Shown: positions 27,999 through 36,994, counted from the first letter of the stretch. The stretch is DNA of 64,000 nucleotides from Lactobacillus intestinalis (GCF_024397795.1 NZ_CP072983.1:744001-808000); one strand, 5' to 3'. Numbers and translations: made by a program. The notes: generated by a model not told the origin, from the sequence alone.

Positions 27999-28577
27999 AT
28001 GAGCAATATAAAAATTAGCAATCTTTCTTTTAGATATGATACTAACAATGAAAATATTTTTGAAAATTTAAATTTGAATTTAGATAGTTCCTGGAAACTT
28101 GGCTTAGTAGGAAGAAACGGAAGAGGGAAAACCACCTTTCTTAATTTGCTTCGCCAAAAATTAAAAGGGATTGGCAAAATTCAAACTAGACTTCGGTTCT
28201 CGTATTTTCCGATGGAAATCGTAAATCCTAAAGGGATTACTTTCTATGAACTTCAAGATAAATTAAATTTTGAAGAATGGGAATTAGAACGTGAACTTAA
28301 TTTAATGAAAGTTGATCCCAATTTGATTTGGCAACCTTTTGATACTTTGAGTGGTGGAGAACAGACAAAGATTTTATTAGCCGCTTCATTTGTAGATTCA
28401 GATTCTTTTCCTTTAATTGATGAACCAACGAATCATTTAGATGAAGAAGGTCGACGTCAAATAGCAGAATATCTTTTTGGTCATGACGAGGGATATATTG
28501 TGGTGAGTCATGATCGGAATTTTTTAAATCACATCACAGATCATATATTGGCAATTGAAAGTGGTGAAATTCATTGA
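27999..28577 (+). pseudogene. ABC-F ribosome-protection ATPase, 5' part (first ATPase domain only)
   Basis: The frame gives 192 residues with one complete ABC domain: Walker A GRNGRGKT (about 35), signature LSGGEQ (about 115), Walker B LIDEPTNHLD and switch VVSHDRNF. ABC-F proteins (Lsa, Vga, Msr, MsrD types) have two such domains joined by a linker and remove antibiotics from the ribosome, or act as translation factors. Here the protein stops right after domain 1, and the linker and nearly all of domain 2 are missing. GGAG (27987-27990) precedes ATG 27999. The C-terminal remnant lies beyond the TnpB element. A single ABC domain is not expected to work as an ABC-F factor. Confidence 0.85.
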
Positions 28578-28596
28578 TTTCTCCTTCTAGGTTGAT
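28574..28596 (+). pseudogene. Small internal remnant of ABC-F domain 2, left of IS element
   Basis: In the frame shifted relative to domain 1, these bases read Leu-Ile-Ser-Pro-Ser-Arg-Leu-(Ile). Joined to the bases from 30095 they continue in frame as Ile-Val-Asp-Leu-Leu-Lys-Glu-Phe-Lys-Pro, a pattern expected after the Walker B of ABC-F domain 2. The join to domain 1 is out of frame, which creates the TGA at 28575. This suggests an internal deletion in addition to the IS insertion. It is an inference from a short match. Confidence 0.5.
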
Positions 28597-28607
28597 TAAG
28601 CGAGGAT

Positions 28608-28629
28608 ACCCTGGATTTTAATCCGGGGA
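28608..28629 (+). repeat. Left-end subterminal palindrome of IS element
   Basis: CCCTGGAT (28609-28616), loop TTTA, ATCCGGGG (28621-28628): eight pairs including one G-T. It starts 12 nt inside the proposed left tip. Confidence 0.75.
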
Positions 28630-28682
28630 GGAATTGCACTTTCAGCCTTTTTATATTTTGTCTTTTTCTCCTCTAATTTCTA

Positions 28683-28691
28683 TGATATAAT
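28683..28691 (+). promoter_or_regulatory. Extended -10 promoter of tnpB
   Basis: TGA-TATAAT (28683-28691) is an extended -10 located 33 nt before the tnpB start. No good -35 is seen at standard spacing. Confidence 0.5.
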
Positions 28692-28723
28692 CATTTTCAA
28701 ACGCTTGTTTGGAGGTAGATAAT

Positions 28724-30079
28724 TTGGATCAGGCAGTAACGATTAAAGCCAAGCTCCTTAATATTGATGATCAAACTACCCACGCTTTTATAAAAACCAT
28801 GACTGCATACAGAGATGCCTGCAACTTCGTCTCACAGTATGTTTTTGACCATGATTTTGAGTTTCGATTTTCTCAGCTAAATCAAGCCCTTTATCATGAT
28901 TTGAGAGACCTGTTTGGGCTCAAAAGTCAAATGGCTCAATCGGTTATCAGAAATGTTGTTGCCCGCTATAAAACAATCAAAACCCAATTGAAGCAAACAC
29001 CGTTTCGCTATAATACTGGGGAAAAAGATGCGCAGGGCCATGCTATCTGGTCGCGGATTCCGCGTGATCTCACTTGGCTTTGGCGTCCAGTTAAGTTTAA
29101 GCGTCTTCAGCTTGATCTTCAGCGCAATCGCGACTGGTCTTATTTAAATACAAGCAGCCAGCTTTCTTTGAATACCTTAATGGGGAGAAAGAAAGTTGAT
29201 TTTGTCTGCAAAAATTTCGACCAGTATCTTGATGCTAGCCGTTGGAAGTTTGGCTCAATTAAGCTGCTTCAGTTCAAAAATAATTGGTATATCCACCTTA
29301 GTGCGACGATGTCCCTTCCTGAATATGAATTAAAGCAGACCCAGCATATCGTTGGGATTGATCGCGGTCTGCGCTTTTTGGCTGCCTGCTATGACGAACA
29401 GGGCCAGACTCTGCTTTGCAGCGGACAAAAAGTATTGCGCACCAGGCGCAAATATAAGAAACTCCGTGCTCAGCTTCAAGCCAAAGACACTAAGTCTGCC
29501 AAGCGAAGACTTAAAAAGATCGGTCAGCGAGAGAACCGTTTTATAAGCGATGTTAATCATCGCCTTACCAAGACACTCGTTGATCATTACGGTCCCAATA
29601 CTATCTTTGCTTTAGAAGACTTAACCAATGTCCGCTTTGCGACTGAGAAAGCTGCCAAAAAGCGTCGCTATGAAATGGTTTCTTGGACTTTTTACCAGTT
29701 TGAGCAGTTTTTAGCTTACAAAGCTAATTTGAATTCTTCAACTGTTGTTAAAGTTTCTCCCAGATTTACCAGCCAGCGCTGTCCTAAGTGCGGAAGAATC
29801 CGTAAGGAGAACCGCAACCATGAGTTGCACCTCTACATTTGTGATGAGTGCGGCTACAAATCTAATGACGATCGCTTAGCGGCCATGAATATCCAGTTCT
29901 TGGGCGAACAGTACCATAAAGGTGTTAAAATACCTAAATTTACTAAATTAAGATCTGCCGAGCAAACTTGGCAGGTAAACGGGTATCGTCAACTGTCCGA
30001 CGATGCAGCCTCGGAGGCGGAAGTCGCAAGACGCTATAACCGCTATCTAGTAAAAATAGATGAGAGCTGCAAACCCTAG
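28724..30079 (+). CDS. tnpB: TnpB, RNA-guided RuvC endonuclease of IS605-type element
   Basis: This 451-residue TnpB (OrfB_IS605 plus zinc ribbon) is of the family shown to cut DNA with an omega RNA guide and related to Cas12. The RuvC residues look intact: Asp213 in GIDRG, Glu298 in FALEDL and Asp383 in SNDDRLAAMNI. The zinc ribbon has CPKC (353-356) and CDEC (373-376). I choose TTG 28724 because GGAGG (28711-28715) lies 8 nt upstream; an earlier in-frame TTG at 28709 overlaps that site. The stop codon lies inside the right palindrome. Codons are more GC-rich than in neighbouring genes. It is probably an active nuclease; no tnpA is nearby. Confidence 0.93.
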   Translation: MDQAVTIKAKLLNIDDQTTHAFIKTMTAYRDACNFVSQYVFDHDFEFRFSQLNQALYHDLRDLFGLKSQMAQSVIRNVVARYKTIKTQLKQTPFRYNTGEKDAQGHAIWSRIPRDLTWLWRPVKFKRLQLDLQRNRDWSYLNTSSQLSLNTLMGRKKVDFVCKNFDQYLDASRWKFGSIKLLQFKNNWYIHLSATMSLPEYELKQTQHIVGIDRGLRFLAACYDEQGQTLLCSGQKVLRTRRKYKKLRAQLQAKDTKSAKRRLKKIGQRENRFISDVNHRLTKTLVDHYGPNTIFALEDLTNVRFATEKAAKKRRYEMVSWTFYQFEQFLAYKANLNSSTVVKVSPRFTSQRCPKCGRIRKENRNHELHLYICDECGYKSNDDRLAAMNIQFLGEQYHKGVKIPKFTKLRSAEQTWQVNGYRQLSDDAASEAEVARRYNRYLVKIDESCKP

Positions 30080-30114
30080 AATTTATTCTAGGGTAGTTGA
30101 TCTTCTTAAAGAAT
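29950..30114 (+). ncRNA. Candidate omega RNA (reRNA) overlapping the 3' end of tnpB
   Basis: Nested hairpins overlap the tnpB 3' end: CTGCCGAG/CTTGGCAG (29955-29974), ATCGTC/GACGAT (29985-30004), then GCGG (30017-30020) with CCGC (30040-30043) enclosing a GTC-GCAA-GAC stem, and finally the right palindrome (30074-30093). TnpB guides are known to overlap the 3' end of the gene and use bases just past the element as the guide. Here the guide would start at 30095, inside the ABC-F remnant. The exact 5' end is unknown. Confidence 0.65.
30073..30094 (+). repeat. Right-end subterminal palindrome of IS element
   Basis: ACCCTAGAA (30073-30081), loop TTTA, TTCTAGGGT (30086-30094): nine perfect pairs. 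It matches the left palindrome in loop and design and contains the tnpB stop codon. Confidence 0.8.
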
Positions 30115-30191
30115 TCAAACCAGCAATGCTTTTGATTGAACACGATCCTTATTTTATTAAGGAAGTAGCTGATCAAGTAATTGAGTTGTGA
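30095..30191 (+). pseudogene. ABC-F ATPase, C-terminal remnant right of IS element
   Basis: The frame reads VDLLKEFKPAMLLIEHDPYF and continues to IEL before TGA at 30189-30191. The IEHD block is the switch histidine region (SHD-like) of the second ABC domain of ABC-F proteins, followed by the usual short C-terminus. It has no start codon or ribosome site and is severed from the 5' part by the IS element. It clearly belongs to the gene that starts at 27999. It also supplies the presumed guide sequence of the TnpB RNA. Confidence 0.8.
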
Positions 30192-30220
30192 AAAATATTT
30201 CAAAAAAATTAGCAGTCAGC

Positions 30221-30248
30221 TTGATATCGTGCTAGTTTTTAGTATAAT
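30221..30248 (+). promoter_or_regulatory. SigA-type promoter of hrcA-grpE-dnaK
   Basis: TTGATA (30221-30226) and TATAAT (30243-30248) with 16 nt spacing lie just upstream of the CIRCE element. Confidence 0.8.
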
Positions 30249-30256
30249 GGTATTTG

Positions 30257-30283
30257 TTAGCACCTAATAGATGAGAGTGCTAA
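30257..30283 (+). promoter_or_regulatory. CIRCE operator (HrcA binding site), left arm imperfect
   Basis: The left arm reads TTAGCACCT and the right arm GAGTGCTAA with a 9-nt spacer. The consensus left arm is TTAGCACTC, so the last two bases are swapped. The site covers the start of transcription, fitting repression by HrcA. Confidence 0.9.
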
Positions 30284-30300
30284 AAGTGAGGGCGATATTT

Positions 30301-31350
30301 ATGTTGACCGAACGTCAAGAATTAATTTTAAAAACAATTATTCAAGATTTCACACAAGATCATGAACCTGTTGGTTCAAAGACAGTGATGAAACAATTAC
30401 CAATTAAGGTATCAAGTGCAACAATTCGGAATGAAATGGCAACGCTAGAAGAGAAAAGGTTGATCGAAAAAACTCACTCTTCAAGTGGTCGGATTCCATC
30501 AAGTGAAGGGTATCGTTATTATCTTGACAATTTAGTCGAGCCATTACGTTTACCTGAAAACGTTTATGATAAAATTGTTTATCAATTAGATCGACCATTT
30601 CATCAAGTGAATGAAATTGTGCAAGAAGCTGCTAAGATTTTATCGGATTTGACGAATTATACTGCTTTTGCAGAAGGTCCCGAAAATCACGGTGTGACTG
30701 TTACAGGATTTAGAATTGTACCATTGTCGAACAGACAAATTATGGCAATTTTGGTAACCAGTGATGGTAATGTTCAAAATCAAGTTTATGCTTTACCACA
30801 TCACATTCATGGGGATGAAATTGAAAAAGCCGTTCGGATGATTAATGATGAGCTAGTGGGGAAGAGTTTGAAAGAAATTACCCCAACTTTATTAAAAGGT
30901 CTAGCTAATCAGCAAATTGCCGGTACTCATTCAGCTGAACTCCTTAGTTTAGTTGAAGATGTTATTAAAGATGCGGCCAGTGAGCAGATGTATGTGGATG
31001 GTCAGATCAATTTGTTGAATAATAGCTCTGAGAAGAATGTGAATGACATTCGCTCGCTTTATGAATTAGTTGATCATAATGATCTGATTTCAAACTTGAT
31101 GGGTGATTGTGAAAAGGTTGCTTCGCCGGATCTTCCAGTTCAAGTAACGTTAGGATCAGAACTTCCTAATGATTTATTGAAAAATTATAGTTTGGTAACT
31201 GCCAGATATAATGTGGGAGAACATGGTGAAGGTACAATTGCACTACTTGGTCCAACGAATATGCCATATTCGCAAATGATTGGGTTACTTGAATATTTTA
31301 GAAACGAGCTAGCCAAGAAATTGCTCGATTACTACGGAAGGTTTCAATAG
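30301..31350 (+). CDS. hrcA: Heat-inducible transcription repressor HrcA
   Basis: HrcA represses class I heat-shock genes by binding CIRCE and depends on chaperonin for activity. The 349-residue protein starts [10 protein letters not shown], with a winged-helix DNA-binding domain (1-75, including [18 protein letters not shown]) followed by a GAF-like region. I place the start at ATG 30301, preceded by GAGGG at 30288-30292; an in-frame ATG at 30271 lies inside the CIRCE site and has no ribosome site. It heads hrcA-grpE-dnaK and so controls its own operon. Confidence 0.97.
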   Translation: MLTERQELILKTIIQDFTQDHEPVGSKTVMKQLPIKVSSATIRNEMATLEEKRLIEKTHSSSGRIPSSEGYRYYLDNLVEPLRLPENVYDKIVYQLDRPFHQVNEIVQEAAKILSDLTNYTAFAEGPENHGVTVTGFRIVPLSNRQIMAILVTSDGNVQNQVYALPHHIHGDEIEKAVRMINDELVGKSLKEITPTLLKGLANQQIAGTHSAELLSLVEDVIKDAASEQMYVDGQINLLNNSSEKNVNDIRSLYELVDHNDLISNLMGDCEKVASPDLPVQVTLGSELPNDLLKNYSLVTARYNVGEHGEGTIALLGPTNMPYSQMIGLLEYFRNELAKKLLDYYGRFQ

Positions 31351-31362
31351 AGGGGGTTAGCT

Positions 31363-31938
31363 GTGAGTAAAGAAGAATTTCCAAGCGAAAAGAATTTAGA
31401 TGAAAAAGATACTGCTCCTAAAAAGAAAGTGGAGGAAACTCCAAAGGCTAACAAGGAGACAGATAATAAAGAAGATCAAAAATTAGCTAAGCAAATTGCT
31501 GAATTAGAAGCTAAAAACAAGGAACTTGAAGATAAGTATCTACGCAGTGAAGCTGAAATCCAAAACATGCAAAACCGTTACTCAAAGGAACGAGCTCAAC
31601 TTATTAAATATGAATCTCAAAGTTTGGCTAAAGATGTTTTGCCTGCAATGGATAACCTAGAACGTGCTTTAGGCGTTAAGGTTGACGATGAAGCATCTAA
31701 GCAATTGAAAAAGGGTGTCCAAATGACCCTTGATTCACTTATCAAGGCCATGAAAGATCATGGTATTGTTGAAATTGAGGCTGATGGCGTAGAGTTTGAT
31801 CCGACATTACATCAAGCTGTTCAAACTGTAGCAGCTGAAAATGATGATCAAAAAGATCACGTTGTTCAGGTTTTACAAAAAGGATATCAATACAAGGACC
31901 GTACATTGAGACCAACTATGGTTGTTGTTGCTCAATAG
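31363..31938 (+). CDS. grpE: Nucleotide exchange factor GrpE
   Basis: GrpE releases ADP from DnaK. The 191-residue protein has a charged, low-complexity N-terminus (1-45), a long coiled coil (about 45-100, including [16 protein letters not shown]) and a C-terminal beta domain with the conserved end [18 protein letters not shown]. The start is GTG 31363, 12 nt after hrcA, with AGAGGGGG upstream. It lies between hrcA and dnaK as usual in Firmicutes. Confidence 0.96.
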   Translation: MSKEEFPSEKNLDEKDTAPKKKVEETPKANKETDNKEDQKLAKQIAELEAKNKELEDKYLRSEAEIQNMQNRYSKERAQLIKYESQSLAKDVLPAMDNLERALGVKVDDEASKQLKKGVQMTLDSLIKAMKDHGIVEIEADGVEFDPTLHQAVQTVAAENDDQKDHVVQVLQKGYQYKDRTLRPTMVVVAQ

Positions 31939-31954
31939 AAAGGGAGATTTATTA

Positions 31955-33805
31955 ATGTCAAAAGTTATCGGTATTGACCTTGGAACTACTAACTCTGCAG
32001 TAGCAGTTCTTGAAGGTAAAGAACCTAAAATTATTACTAACCCAGAGGGTAATCGTACTACTCCATCTGTAGTTGCATTTAAAGATGGTGAAATTCAAGT
32101 CGGTGAGGTTGCTAAGCGTCAAGCTATTACTAACCCTAATACGATTGTTTCAATCAAGCGTCACATGGGTGAAGCTGACTATAAGGTTAAAGTAGGAGAC
32201 AAAAGTTACACACCACAAGAAATTTCCGCAATGATTTTGCAATACATCAAGAAATTTTCTGAAGATTACTTAGGTGAAGAAGTTACAGATGCAGTTATTA
32301 CTGTACCTGCTTACTTTAATGATGCTCAACGTCAAGCTACTAAAGATGCTGGTAAGATTGCTGGCTTAAATGTTCAAAGAATTATTAACGAACCAACTGC
32401 TTCAGCTTTAGCATATGGTCTTGATAAAGATGAAGACGATGAAAAAGTTTTAGTATATGACCTTGGTGGTGGTACTTTTGATGTTTCTGTTCTTCAATTA
32501 GGGGACGGTGTCTTCCAAGTACTTTCAACTAATGGTGATACTCACCTTGGTGGGGATGACTTTGATAACCGTATCATGGATTGGCTTATCAAGAACTTTA
32601 AGGATGAAAATGGTGTTGACTTGTCTAAGGATAAGATGGCACTTCAACGTTTAAAGGATGCCGCTGAAAAGGCTAAGAAGGATTTGTCAGGTGTATCAAG
32701 CACTCACATTTCACTTCCATTCATTTCTGCTGGCGAATCTGGTCCACTTCACCTTGAAGCTGACTTAACTCGTGCTAAGTTTGATGAATTGACTAATGAT
32801 TTAGTTGAAAAGACTAAGATTCCATTTGACAATGCATTAAAGGATGCCGGTCTTACTGTTAACGACATTGATAAAGTTATTTTAAATGGTGGTTCAACTC
32901 GTATTCCTGCAGTTCAAAAGGCTGTTAAGGAATGGGCTGGAAAAGAACCTGACCACTCAATTAACCCAGATGAAGCTGTAGCCCTTGGTGCCGCAATTCA
33001 AGGTGGGGTTATCTCAGGGGACGTTAAGGATATTGTTTTGTTGGATGTTACTCCACTATCACTTGGTATTGAAACCATGGGTGGTGTCTTCACTAAGTTA
33101 ATTGATAGAAACACTACTATTCCAACCTCAAAGAGTCAAATCTTCTCAACTGCAGCTGATAACCAACCAGCCGTAGATGTTCACGTTTTACAAGGTGAAC
33201 GTCCAATGGCAGCTGATGATAAGACACTTGGACGCTTTGAATTAACTGATATTCCACCTGCACCACGTGGTGTTCCTCAAATTCAAGTTACCTTTGATAT
33301 CGATAAAAACGGTATTGTAAATGTATCTGCTAAGGATATGGGAACTGGTAAGGAACAAAAGATTACCATTAAGAGTTCATCTGGTTTGTCAGATGAAGAA
33401 ATCAAGCGCATGCAAAAAGACGCTGAAGAACACGCTGAAGAAGATAAGAAGCGTAAAGAAGAAGTTGACTTACGTAATGAAGTTGACCAATTAATCTTTA
33501 CTACTGAAAAGACCTTGAAAGAAACTAAGGGTAAGGTATCTGATGAAGATACTAAGAAGGTTCAAGATGCACTTGATGACTTGAAGAAAGCTCAAAAAGA
33601 CAACAACTTGGACGAAATGAAAGAAAAGAAGGATGCTTTATCTAAGGCTGCTCAAGACTTAGCTGTTAAGCTTTACCAACAAAATGGTGGTGCTCAAGGT
33701 GCTGCTGGTCAAGCTGGCCCTCAAGGTCCACAAGGTGGCAACCCAAATGATAACAATGGTGGCACTCAAGATGGTACTTTCCATAAAGTAGACCCAGACA
33801 AGTAA
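31955..33805 (+). CDS. dnaK: Molecular chaperone DnaK (Hsp70)
   Basis: DnaK binds unfolded segments in an ATP-dependent cycle with DnaJ and GrpE. The 616-residue protein starts [16 protein letters not shown] at ATG 31955; AGGGAG at 31941-31946 supports this over an upstream in-frame start that overlaps grpE. The ATPase domain (1-360) has [10 protein letters not shown] and the linker [15 protein letters not shown] region ([12 protein letters not shown]). The substrate domain and lid follow, with a Gly/Gln/Pro-rich tail ending VDPDK. Highly expressed-type codons. Confidence 0.98.
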   Translation: MSKVIGIDLGTTNSAVAVLEGKEPKIITNPEGNRTTPSVVAFKDGEIQVGEVAKRQAITNPNTIVSIKRHMGEADYKVKVGDKSYTPQEISAMILQYIKKFSEDYLGEEVTDAVITVPAYFNDAQRQATKDAGKIAGLNVQRIINEPTASALAYGLDKDEDDEKVLVYDLGGGTFDVSVLQLGDGVFQVLSTNGDTHLGGDDFDNRIMDWLIKNFKDENGVDLSKDKMALQRLKDAAEKAKKDLSGVSSTHISLPFISAGESGPLHLEADLTRAKFDELTNDLVEKTKIPFDNALKDAGLTVNDIDKVILNGGSTRIPAVQKAVKEWAGKEPDHSINPDEAVALGAAIQGGVISGDVKDIVLLDVTPLSLGIETMGGVFTKLIDRNTTIPTSKSQIFSTAADNQPAVDVHVLQGERPMAADDKTLGRFELTDIPPAPRGVPQIQVTFDIDKNGIVNVSAKDMGTGKEQKITIKSSSGLSDEEIKRMQKDAEEHAEEDKKRKEEVDLRNEVDQLIFTTEKTLKETKGKVSDEDTKKVQDALDDLKKAQKDNNLDEMKEKKDALSKAAQDLAVKLYQQNGGAQGAAGQAGPQGPQGGNPNDNNGGTQDGTFHKVDPDK

Positions 33806-33829
33806 TGGGTTTATAATTTGAATAACCTA

Positions 33830-33868
33830 TTAAGAAAAGAACTGCTTAATGGTAGTTCTTTTCTTTTG
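33830..33868 (+). terminator. Hairpin terminator between dnaK and dnaJ
   Basis: An 11-bp perfect stem AGAAAAGAACT (33833-33843) / AGTTCTTTTCT (33854-33864) is followed by T's. It ends just before the dnaJ ribosome site and may reduce dnaJ expression relative to dnaK. Confidence 0.7.
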
Positions 33869-33887
33869 AATGTAAGGAGTTTTAATT

Positions 33888-35036
33888 TTGGCACAAGATT
33901 ATTACAAAACTCTTGGTGTGGATCGTAATGCGAGCGACCAAGAGATTAGTAAAGCATATCGTAAATTAGCTAAAAAGTATCACCCAGATTTGAATCATGA
34001 GCCAGGAGCCGAAGAAAAGTATAAAGAAGTTAATGAAGCTTATGAAGTACTTCATGATAAGCAAAAGCGTGCCCAGTATGATCAATTTGGATCTGCTGGT
34101 GTAAACGGTCAAGGCGGCTTTGGCGGTGCTGGTCAAGGTGCATATGGCGGCCAAGGCTTTGGTGGGTTTAGTGATTTTGGTGATATCTTTAACGATTTCT
34201 TTGGTGGAGCTAGCCAACAAAGACAAGTAGATCCAACTGCTCCTCAACGTGGTCAAGACCTGGATTATACTTTAACTATTGATTTCATGGATGCGATTAA
34301 AGGTAAAAAGACTCAAGTTAGTTATACCCGTAGCGAAACTTGTGAAACTTGTGGTGGAAACGGCTGTGAAAAGGGTACTCATCCAATTACTTGTGATAAG
34401 TGTCATGGTACGGGTTATATGACTGTTACTCAACAATCACTGCTTGGCATGATTCGTCGTCAAACAGTTTGTGACAAGTGCCAAGGTCGCGGCGTAATTA
34501 TTGAACATCCATGTAACACTTGCCATGGTAAGGGAACTGTTGATAAGACTAATACGATTGAAGTTGATATTCCAGCTGGTATTGATAATGGTCAACAACT
34601 TCGTTATGAAGGTCAAGGTGAAGCTGGTAAAAATGGTGGACCTTACGGAGACTTGTACATTAGTTATCGTATTAAGCCATCTAAAGAATTTGAAAGACGT
34701 GGTAATACAATCTATACCACTATTCCAATTTCATTTGCGCAAGCAACTTTGGGTGATGAAATTAAGGTTAAGACTGTGCATGGGGATGTAGATTTAAAGA
34801 TTCCAGCAGGTACTCAACCTAATAAGAAATTTACCATTAAGGGTGAAGGAGTTCCTTATCTTAGAGGAAATGGCAATGGTGATCAAATTACCACTGTTGA
34901 AGTTAAGATTCCAAAACATGTCAATGAAAAGCAAAAAGAAGCTTTAGTTGACTTTGTAAAGGCTAGTGGGGAATCTATTACTCCTCAAGGAAAAGGCTTC
35001 TTTGAAAGACTTAAAGATAAGCTGAATGGTGATTAG
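33888..35036 (+). CDS. dnaJ: Chaperone DnaJ (Hsp40)
   Basis: DnaJ delivers substrates to DnaK and stimulates its ATPase. The 382-residue protein has the J domain with HPD near residue 32, a Gly/Phe-rich stretch (about 70-115) and four zinc repeats CxxCxGxG ([32 protein letters not shown]), then the C-terminal substrate domains. It starts at TTG 33888, with AAGGAG at 33874-33879. The terminator-like hairpin upstream separates it partly from dnaK; a strong terminator follows. Confidence 0.97.
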   Translation: MAQDYYKTLGVDRNASDQEISKAYRKLAKKYHPDLNHEPGAEEKYKEVNEAYEVLHDKQKRAQYDQFGSAGVNGQGGFGGAGQGAYGGQGFGGFSDFGDIFNDFFGGASQQRQVDPTAPQRGQDLDYTLTIDFMDAIKGKKTQVSYTRSETCETCGGNGCEKGTHPITCDKCHGTGYMTVTQQSLLGMIRRQTVCDKCQGRGVIIEHPCNTCHGKGTVDKTNTIEVDIPAGIDNGQQLRYEGQGEAGKNGGPYGDLYISYRIKPSKEFERRGNTIYTTIPISFAQATLGDEIKVKTVHGDVDLKIPAGTQPNKKFTIKGEGVPYLRGNGNGDQITTVEVKIPKHVNEKQKEALVDFVKASGESITPQGKGFFERLKDKLNGD

Positions 35037-35038
35037 TC

Positions 35039-35080
35039 AAAATGTCTCAATACTCTGTAGTTAGTATTGAGACATTTTTC
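35039..35080 (+). terminator. Terminator after dnaJ
   Basis: AAAATGTCTCAATACT (35039-35054) pairs perfectly with AGTATTGAGACATTTT (35063-35078), with an 8-nt loop and T tract. Confidence 0.9.
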
Positions 35081-35109
35081 GTTTTTGATTTCATCTCTTT
35101 TCAATGCTT

Positions 35110-35118
35110 TGATATAAT
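35110..35118 (+). promoter_or_regulatory. Extended -10 promoter of lepA
   Basis: TGA-TATAAT at about 35110-35118 lies 35 nt before the lepA start and after the dnaJ terminator. No standard -35 at 17 nt is seen. Confidence 0.5.
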
Positions 35119-35152
35119 TAATAAAAGAAGAATTAAAGGGTGCATGTAATTT

Positions 35153-36991
35153 ATGGATTTAGAAAAATTAAAAGACTATCAAAAACATATTCGTAACTTT
35201 TCAATTGTTGCCCATATTGATCATGGTAAGTCAACAATTGCCGATAGAATTTTGGAATTAACCGATACGGTTTCGGAAAGACAATTAAAAAATCAAATGC
35301 TTGATGATATGCCACTGGAACGTCAACGTGGAATTACAATCAAGATGAACTCAGTTGAAGTTAAATATCATGCAAAAGATGGAGAAGATTATATTTTCCA
35401 CTTAATTGATACACCAGGACACGTGGACTTTTCCTATGAAGTTTCTCGATCTTTGGCTGCTTGTGAAGGGGCACTTTTAGTTGTTGATGCTTCACAAGGT
35501 GTGCAAGCTCAGACTTTGGCTAATACTTATTTGGCTATTGATGACGATTTGGAAATTTTACCGGTTATTAATAAGATCGATTTACCATCTGCGGATCCGG
35601 ATAATGCTAAAGAGGAAATTGAAGAAATGCTGGGCTTAGATGCTTCTGATGCAGTTGAAGTTTCAGGGAAAACTGGCCAAGGAATTGCTGAAATGCTTGA
35701 AAAAATTGTTACTGATATTCCAGCTCCTACAGGCGATTTGCAAGCTCCGCTTAAAGCTTTGATTTTTGACTCAAAATATGATGATTATCGAGGGGTAGTT
35801 TTATCAGTTAGAATTGAGGATGGAACGGTTAAGCCTGGTGATCAGATTCAAATTATGAATACTGGTAAAACATATGAAGTAACTGAAGTCGGTGTTTCCA
35901 GTCCCCATCCCGTTAAAAAAGATATTTTAGTAGCGGGGGATGTAGGTTATTTAACGGCTAATATAAAATCAGTTCGTGAAACTCGAGTAGGTGATACGAT
36001 TACTGATGCCAATAATCCAACAGCAGAACCACTTCCAGGCTATCGTCAAATTCCACCAATGGTTTACTCAGGTATGTATCCGGTTGATAATCGCGACTAT
36101 GATGATTTAAAGGAAGCTCTTCAAAAATTGCAATTAAATGATGCGGCTTTGGAATTTGAGCCTGAAACTTCTACTGCTTTAGGTTTTGGATTCCGTTGTG
36201 GCTTCTTAGGATTGCTTCACATGGATGTTGTGCAGGAACGCCTAGAGCAAGAATTTGGTCTGGATTTGATTATGACGGCACCGAGTGTTGACTACCATGC
36301 AATTATGAATGATGGGACAACTAAGGTGATTGATAATCCATCCGATTTGCCAGATGCTGGTGAATATAAAGAAGTACAAGAACCTTATGTTAAAGCTGAA
36401 ATTATGGTCCCAAATGATTTTGTCGGTCCTGTAATGGAGCTTTGTCAACGTAAGCGTGGTGAATTTGTCACGATGGATTATCTTGATAAGTATCGTGTAA
36501 ATGTCATTTATAATATGCCGTTAGCTGAAATTATTTTTGACTTTTTTGATGATTTAAAATCTTCAACTAAGGGTTATGCCTCACTTGATTATGAAATTAC
36601 CGGTTATCGGGCAACTGATTTAGTTAAGATTGATATCTTACTTAACAAGGAACCGATTGATGCCTTGAGTTTTATTGCTCATAGAAGTGAAGCCCAGGAT
36701 CGTGCTCGTCAAATGACATCAATGCTTAAAAAGCTTATCCCAAGACAAAACTTTGAAGTGGATATTCAAGGTGCTATTGGAGCTAAGATTATTTCTCGTG
36801 CCACTATTAAGCCATATCGTAAAGACGTTACTTGGAAGATTCACACTGGTGACCCAGATAGACGTGCTAAGCTTCTTGAAAAGCAGAAGCGTGGAAAGAA
36901 GCGGATGAAGGCTGTGGGCCGAGTAGAAGTGCCACAAGATGCCTTTATGGCTGTTCTTAAGATGAATGATGATGACATTAAGGGGAAGTAG
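35153..36991 (+). CDS. lepA: Elongation factor 4 (LepA)
   Basis: LepA is a ribosome-bound GTPase related to EF-G, thought to act on stalled or assembling ribosomes. The 612-residue protein has G1 AHIDHGKST near residue 20, DTPGHVDF and NKIDLP in the G domain, and the LepA-specific C-terminal domain with [18 protein letters not shown] and KRGKKRMK near the end. AAAGGG precedes the ATG. The srtA start follows only 3 nt after its stop, so it heads lepA-srtA-recJ. Confidence 0.97.
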   Translation: MDLEKLKDYQKHIRNFSIVAHIDHGKSTIADRILELTDTVSERQLKNQMLDDMPLERQRGITIKMNSVEVKYHAKDGEDYIFHLIDTPGHVDFSYEVSRSLAACEGALLVVDASQGVQAQTLANTYLAIDDDLEILPVINKIDLPSADPDNAKEEIEEMLGLDASDAVEVSGKTGQGIAEMLEKIVTDIPAPTGDLQAPLKALIFDSKYDDYRGVVLSVRIEDGTVKPGDQIQIMNTGKTYEVTEVGVSSPHPVKKDILVAGDVGYLTANIKSVRETRVGDTITDANNPTAEPLPGYRQIPPMVYSGMYPVDNRDYDDLKEALQKLQLNDAALEFEPETSTALGFGFRCGFLGLLHMDVVQERLEQEFGLDLIMTAPSVDYHAIMNDGTTKVIDNPSDLPDAGEYKEVQEPYVKAEIMVPNDFVGPVMELCQRKRGEFVTMDYLDKYRVNVIYNMPLAEIIFDFFDDLKSSTKGYASLDYEITGYRATDLVKIDILLNKEPIDALSFIAHRSEAQDRARQMTSMLKKLIPRQNFEVDIQGAIGAKIISRATIKPYRKDVTWKIHTGDPDRRAKLLEKQKRGKKRMKAVGRVEVPQDAFMAVLKMNDDDIKGK

Positions 36992-36994
36992 ACC

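Larger units (their letters stand above)
28597..30094 (+). mobile_element. IS605-family (IS1341-type, tnpB-only) insertion element
   Basis: The proposed left end follows a TTGAT pentamer (28592-28596), the same target/TAM described for ISDra2. A left palindrome CCCTGGAT-TTTA-ATCCGGGG (28609-28628) and a right palindrome CCCTAGAA-TTTA-TTCTAGGG (30074-30093) share the same loop and similar arms, like the subterminal hairpins recognised by Y1 transposases. Ending at 30094 restores the C-terminal ABC-F frame when the element is removed. No tnpA is present, so mobility would need a transposase from elsewhere. Its base composition is visibly richer in G+C than the flanks, pointing to transfer. Confidence 0.8.

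Noticed and set aside
27999..28577. A functional single-domain ABC ATPase
   Set aside because: The C-terminal switch region of a second ABC domain survives beyond the IS element, and the gene has an ABC-F-type attenuator, so truncation of a two-domain protein is the better reading.
28574..28578. A second TTGAT pentamer as the left insertion point of the IS element
   Set aside because: Joining it to the right flank gives a stop in the domain 1 frame and does not restore the C-terminal frame; it is also farther from the left palindrome than the TTGAT at 28592.
29330..29587. Antisense and alternative-frame open stretches inside tnpB
   Set aside because: They are by-products of the GC-richer coding sequence, with no ribosome site and no recognisable domain.
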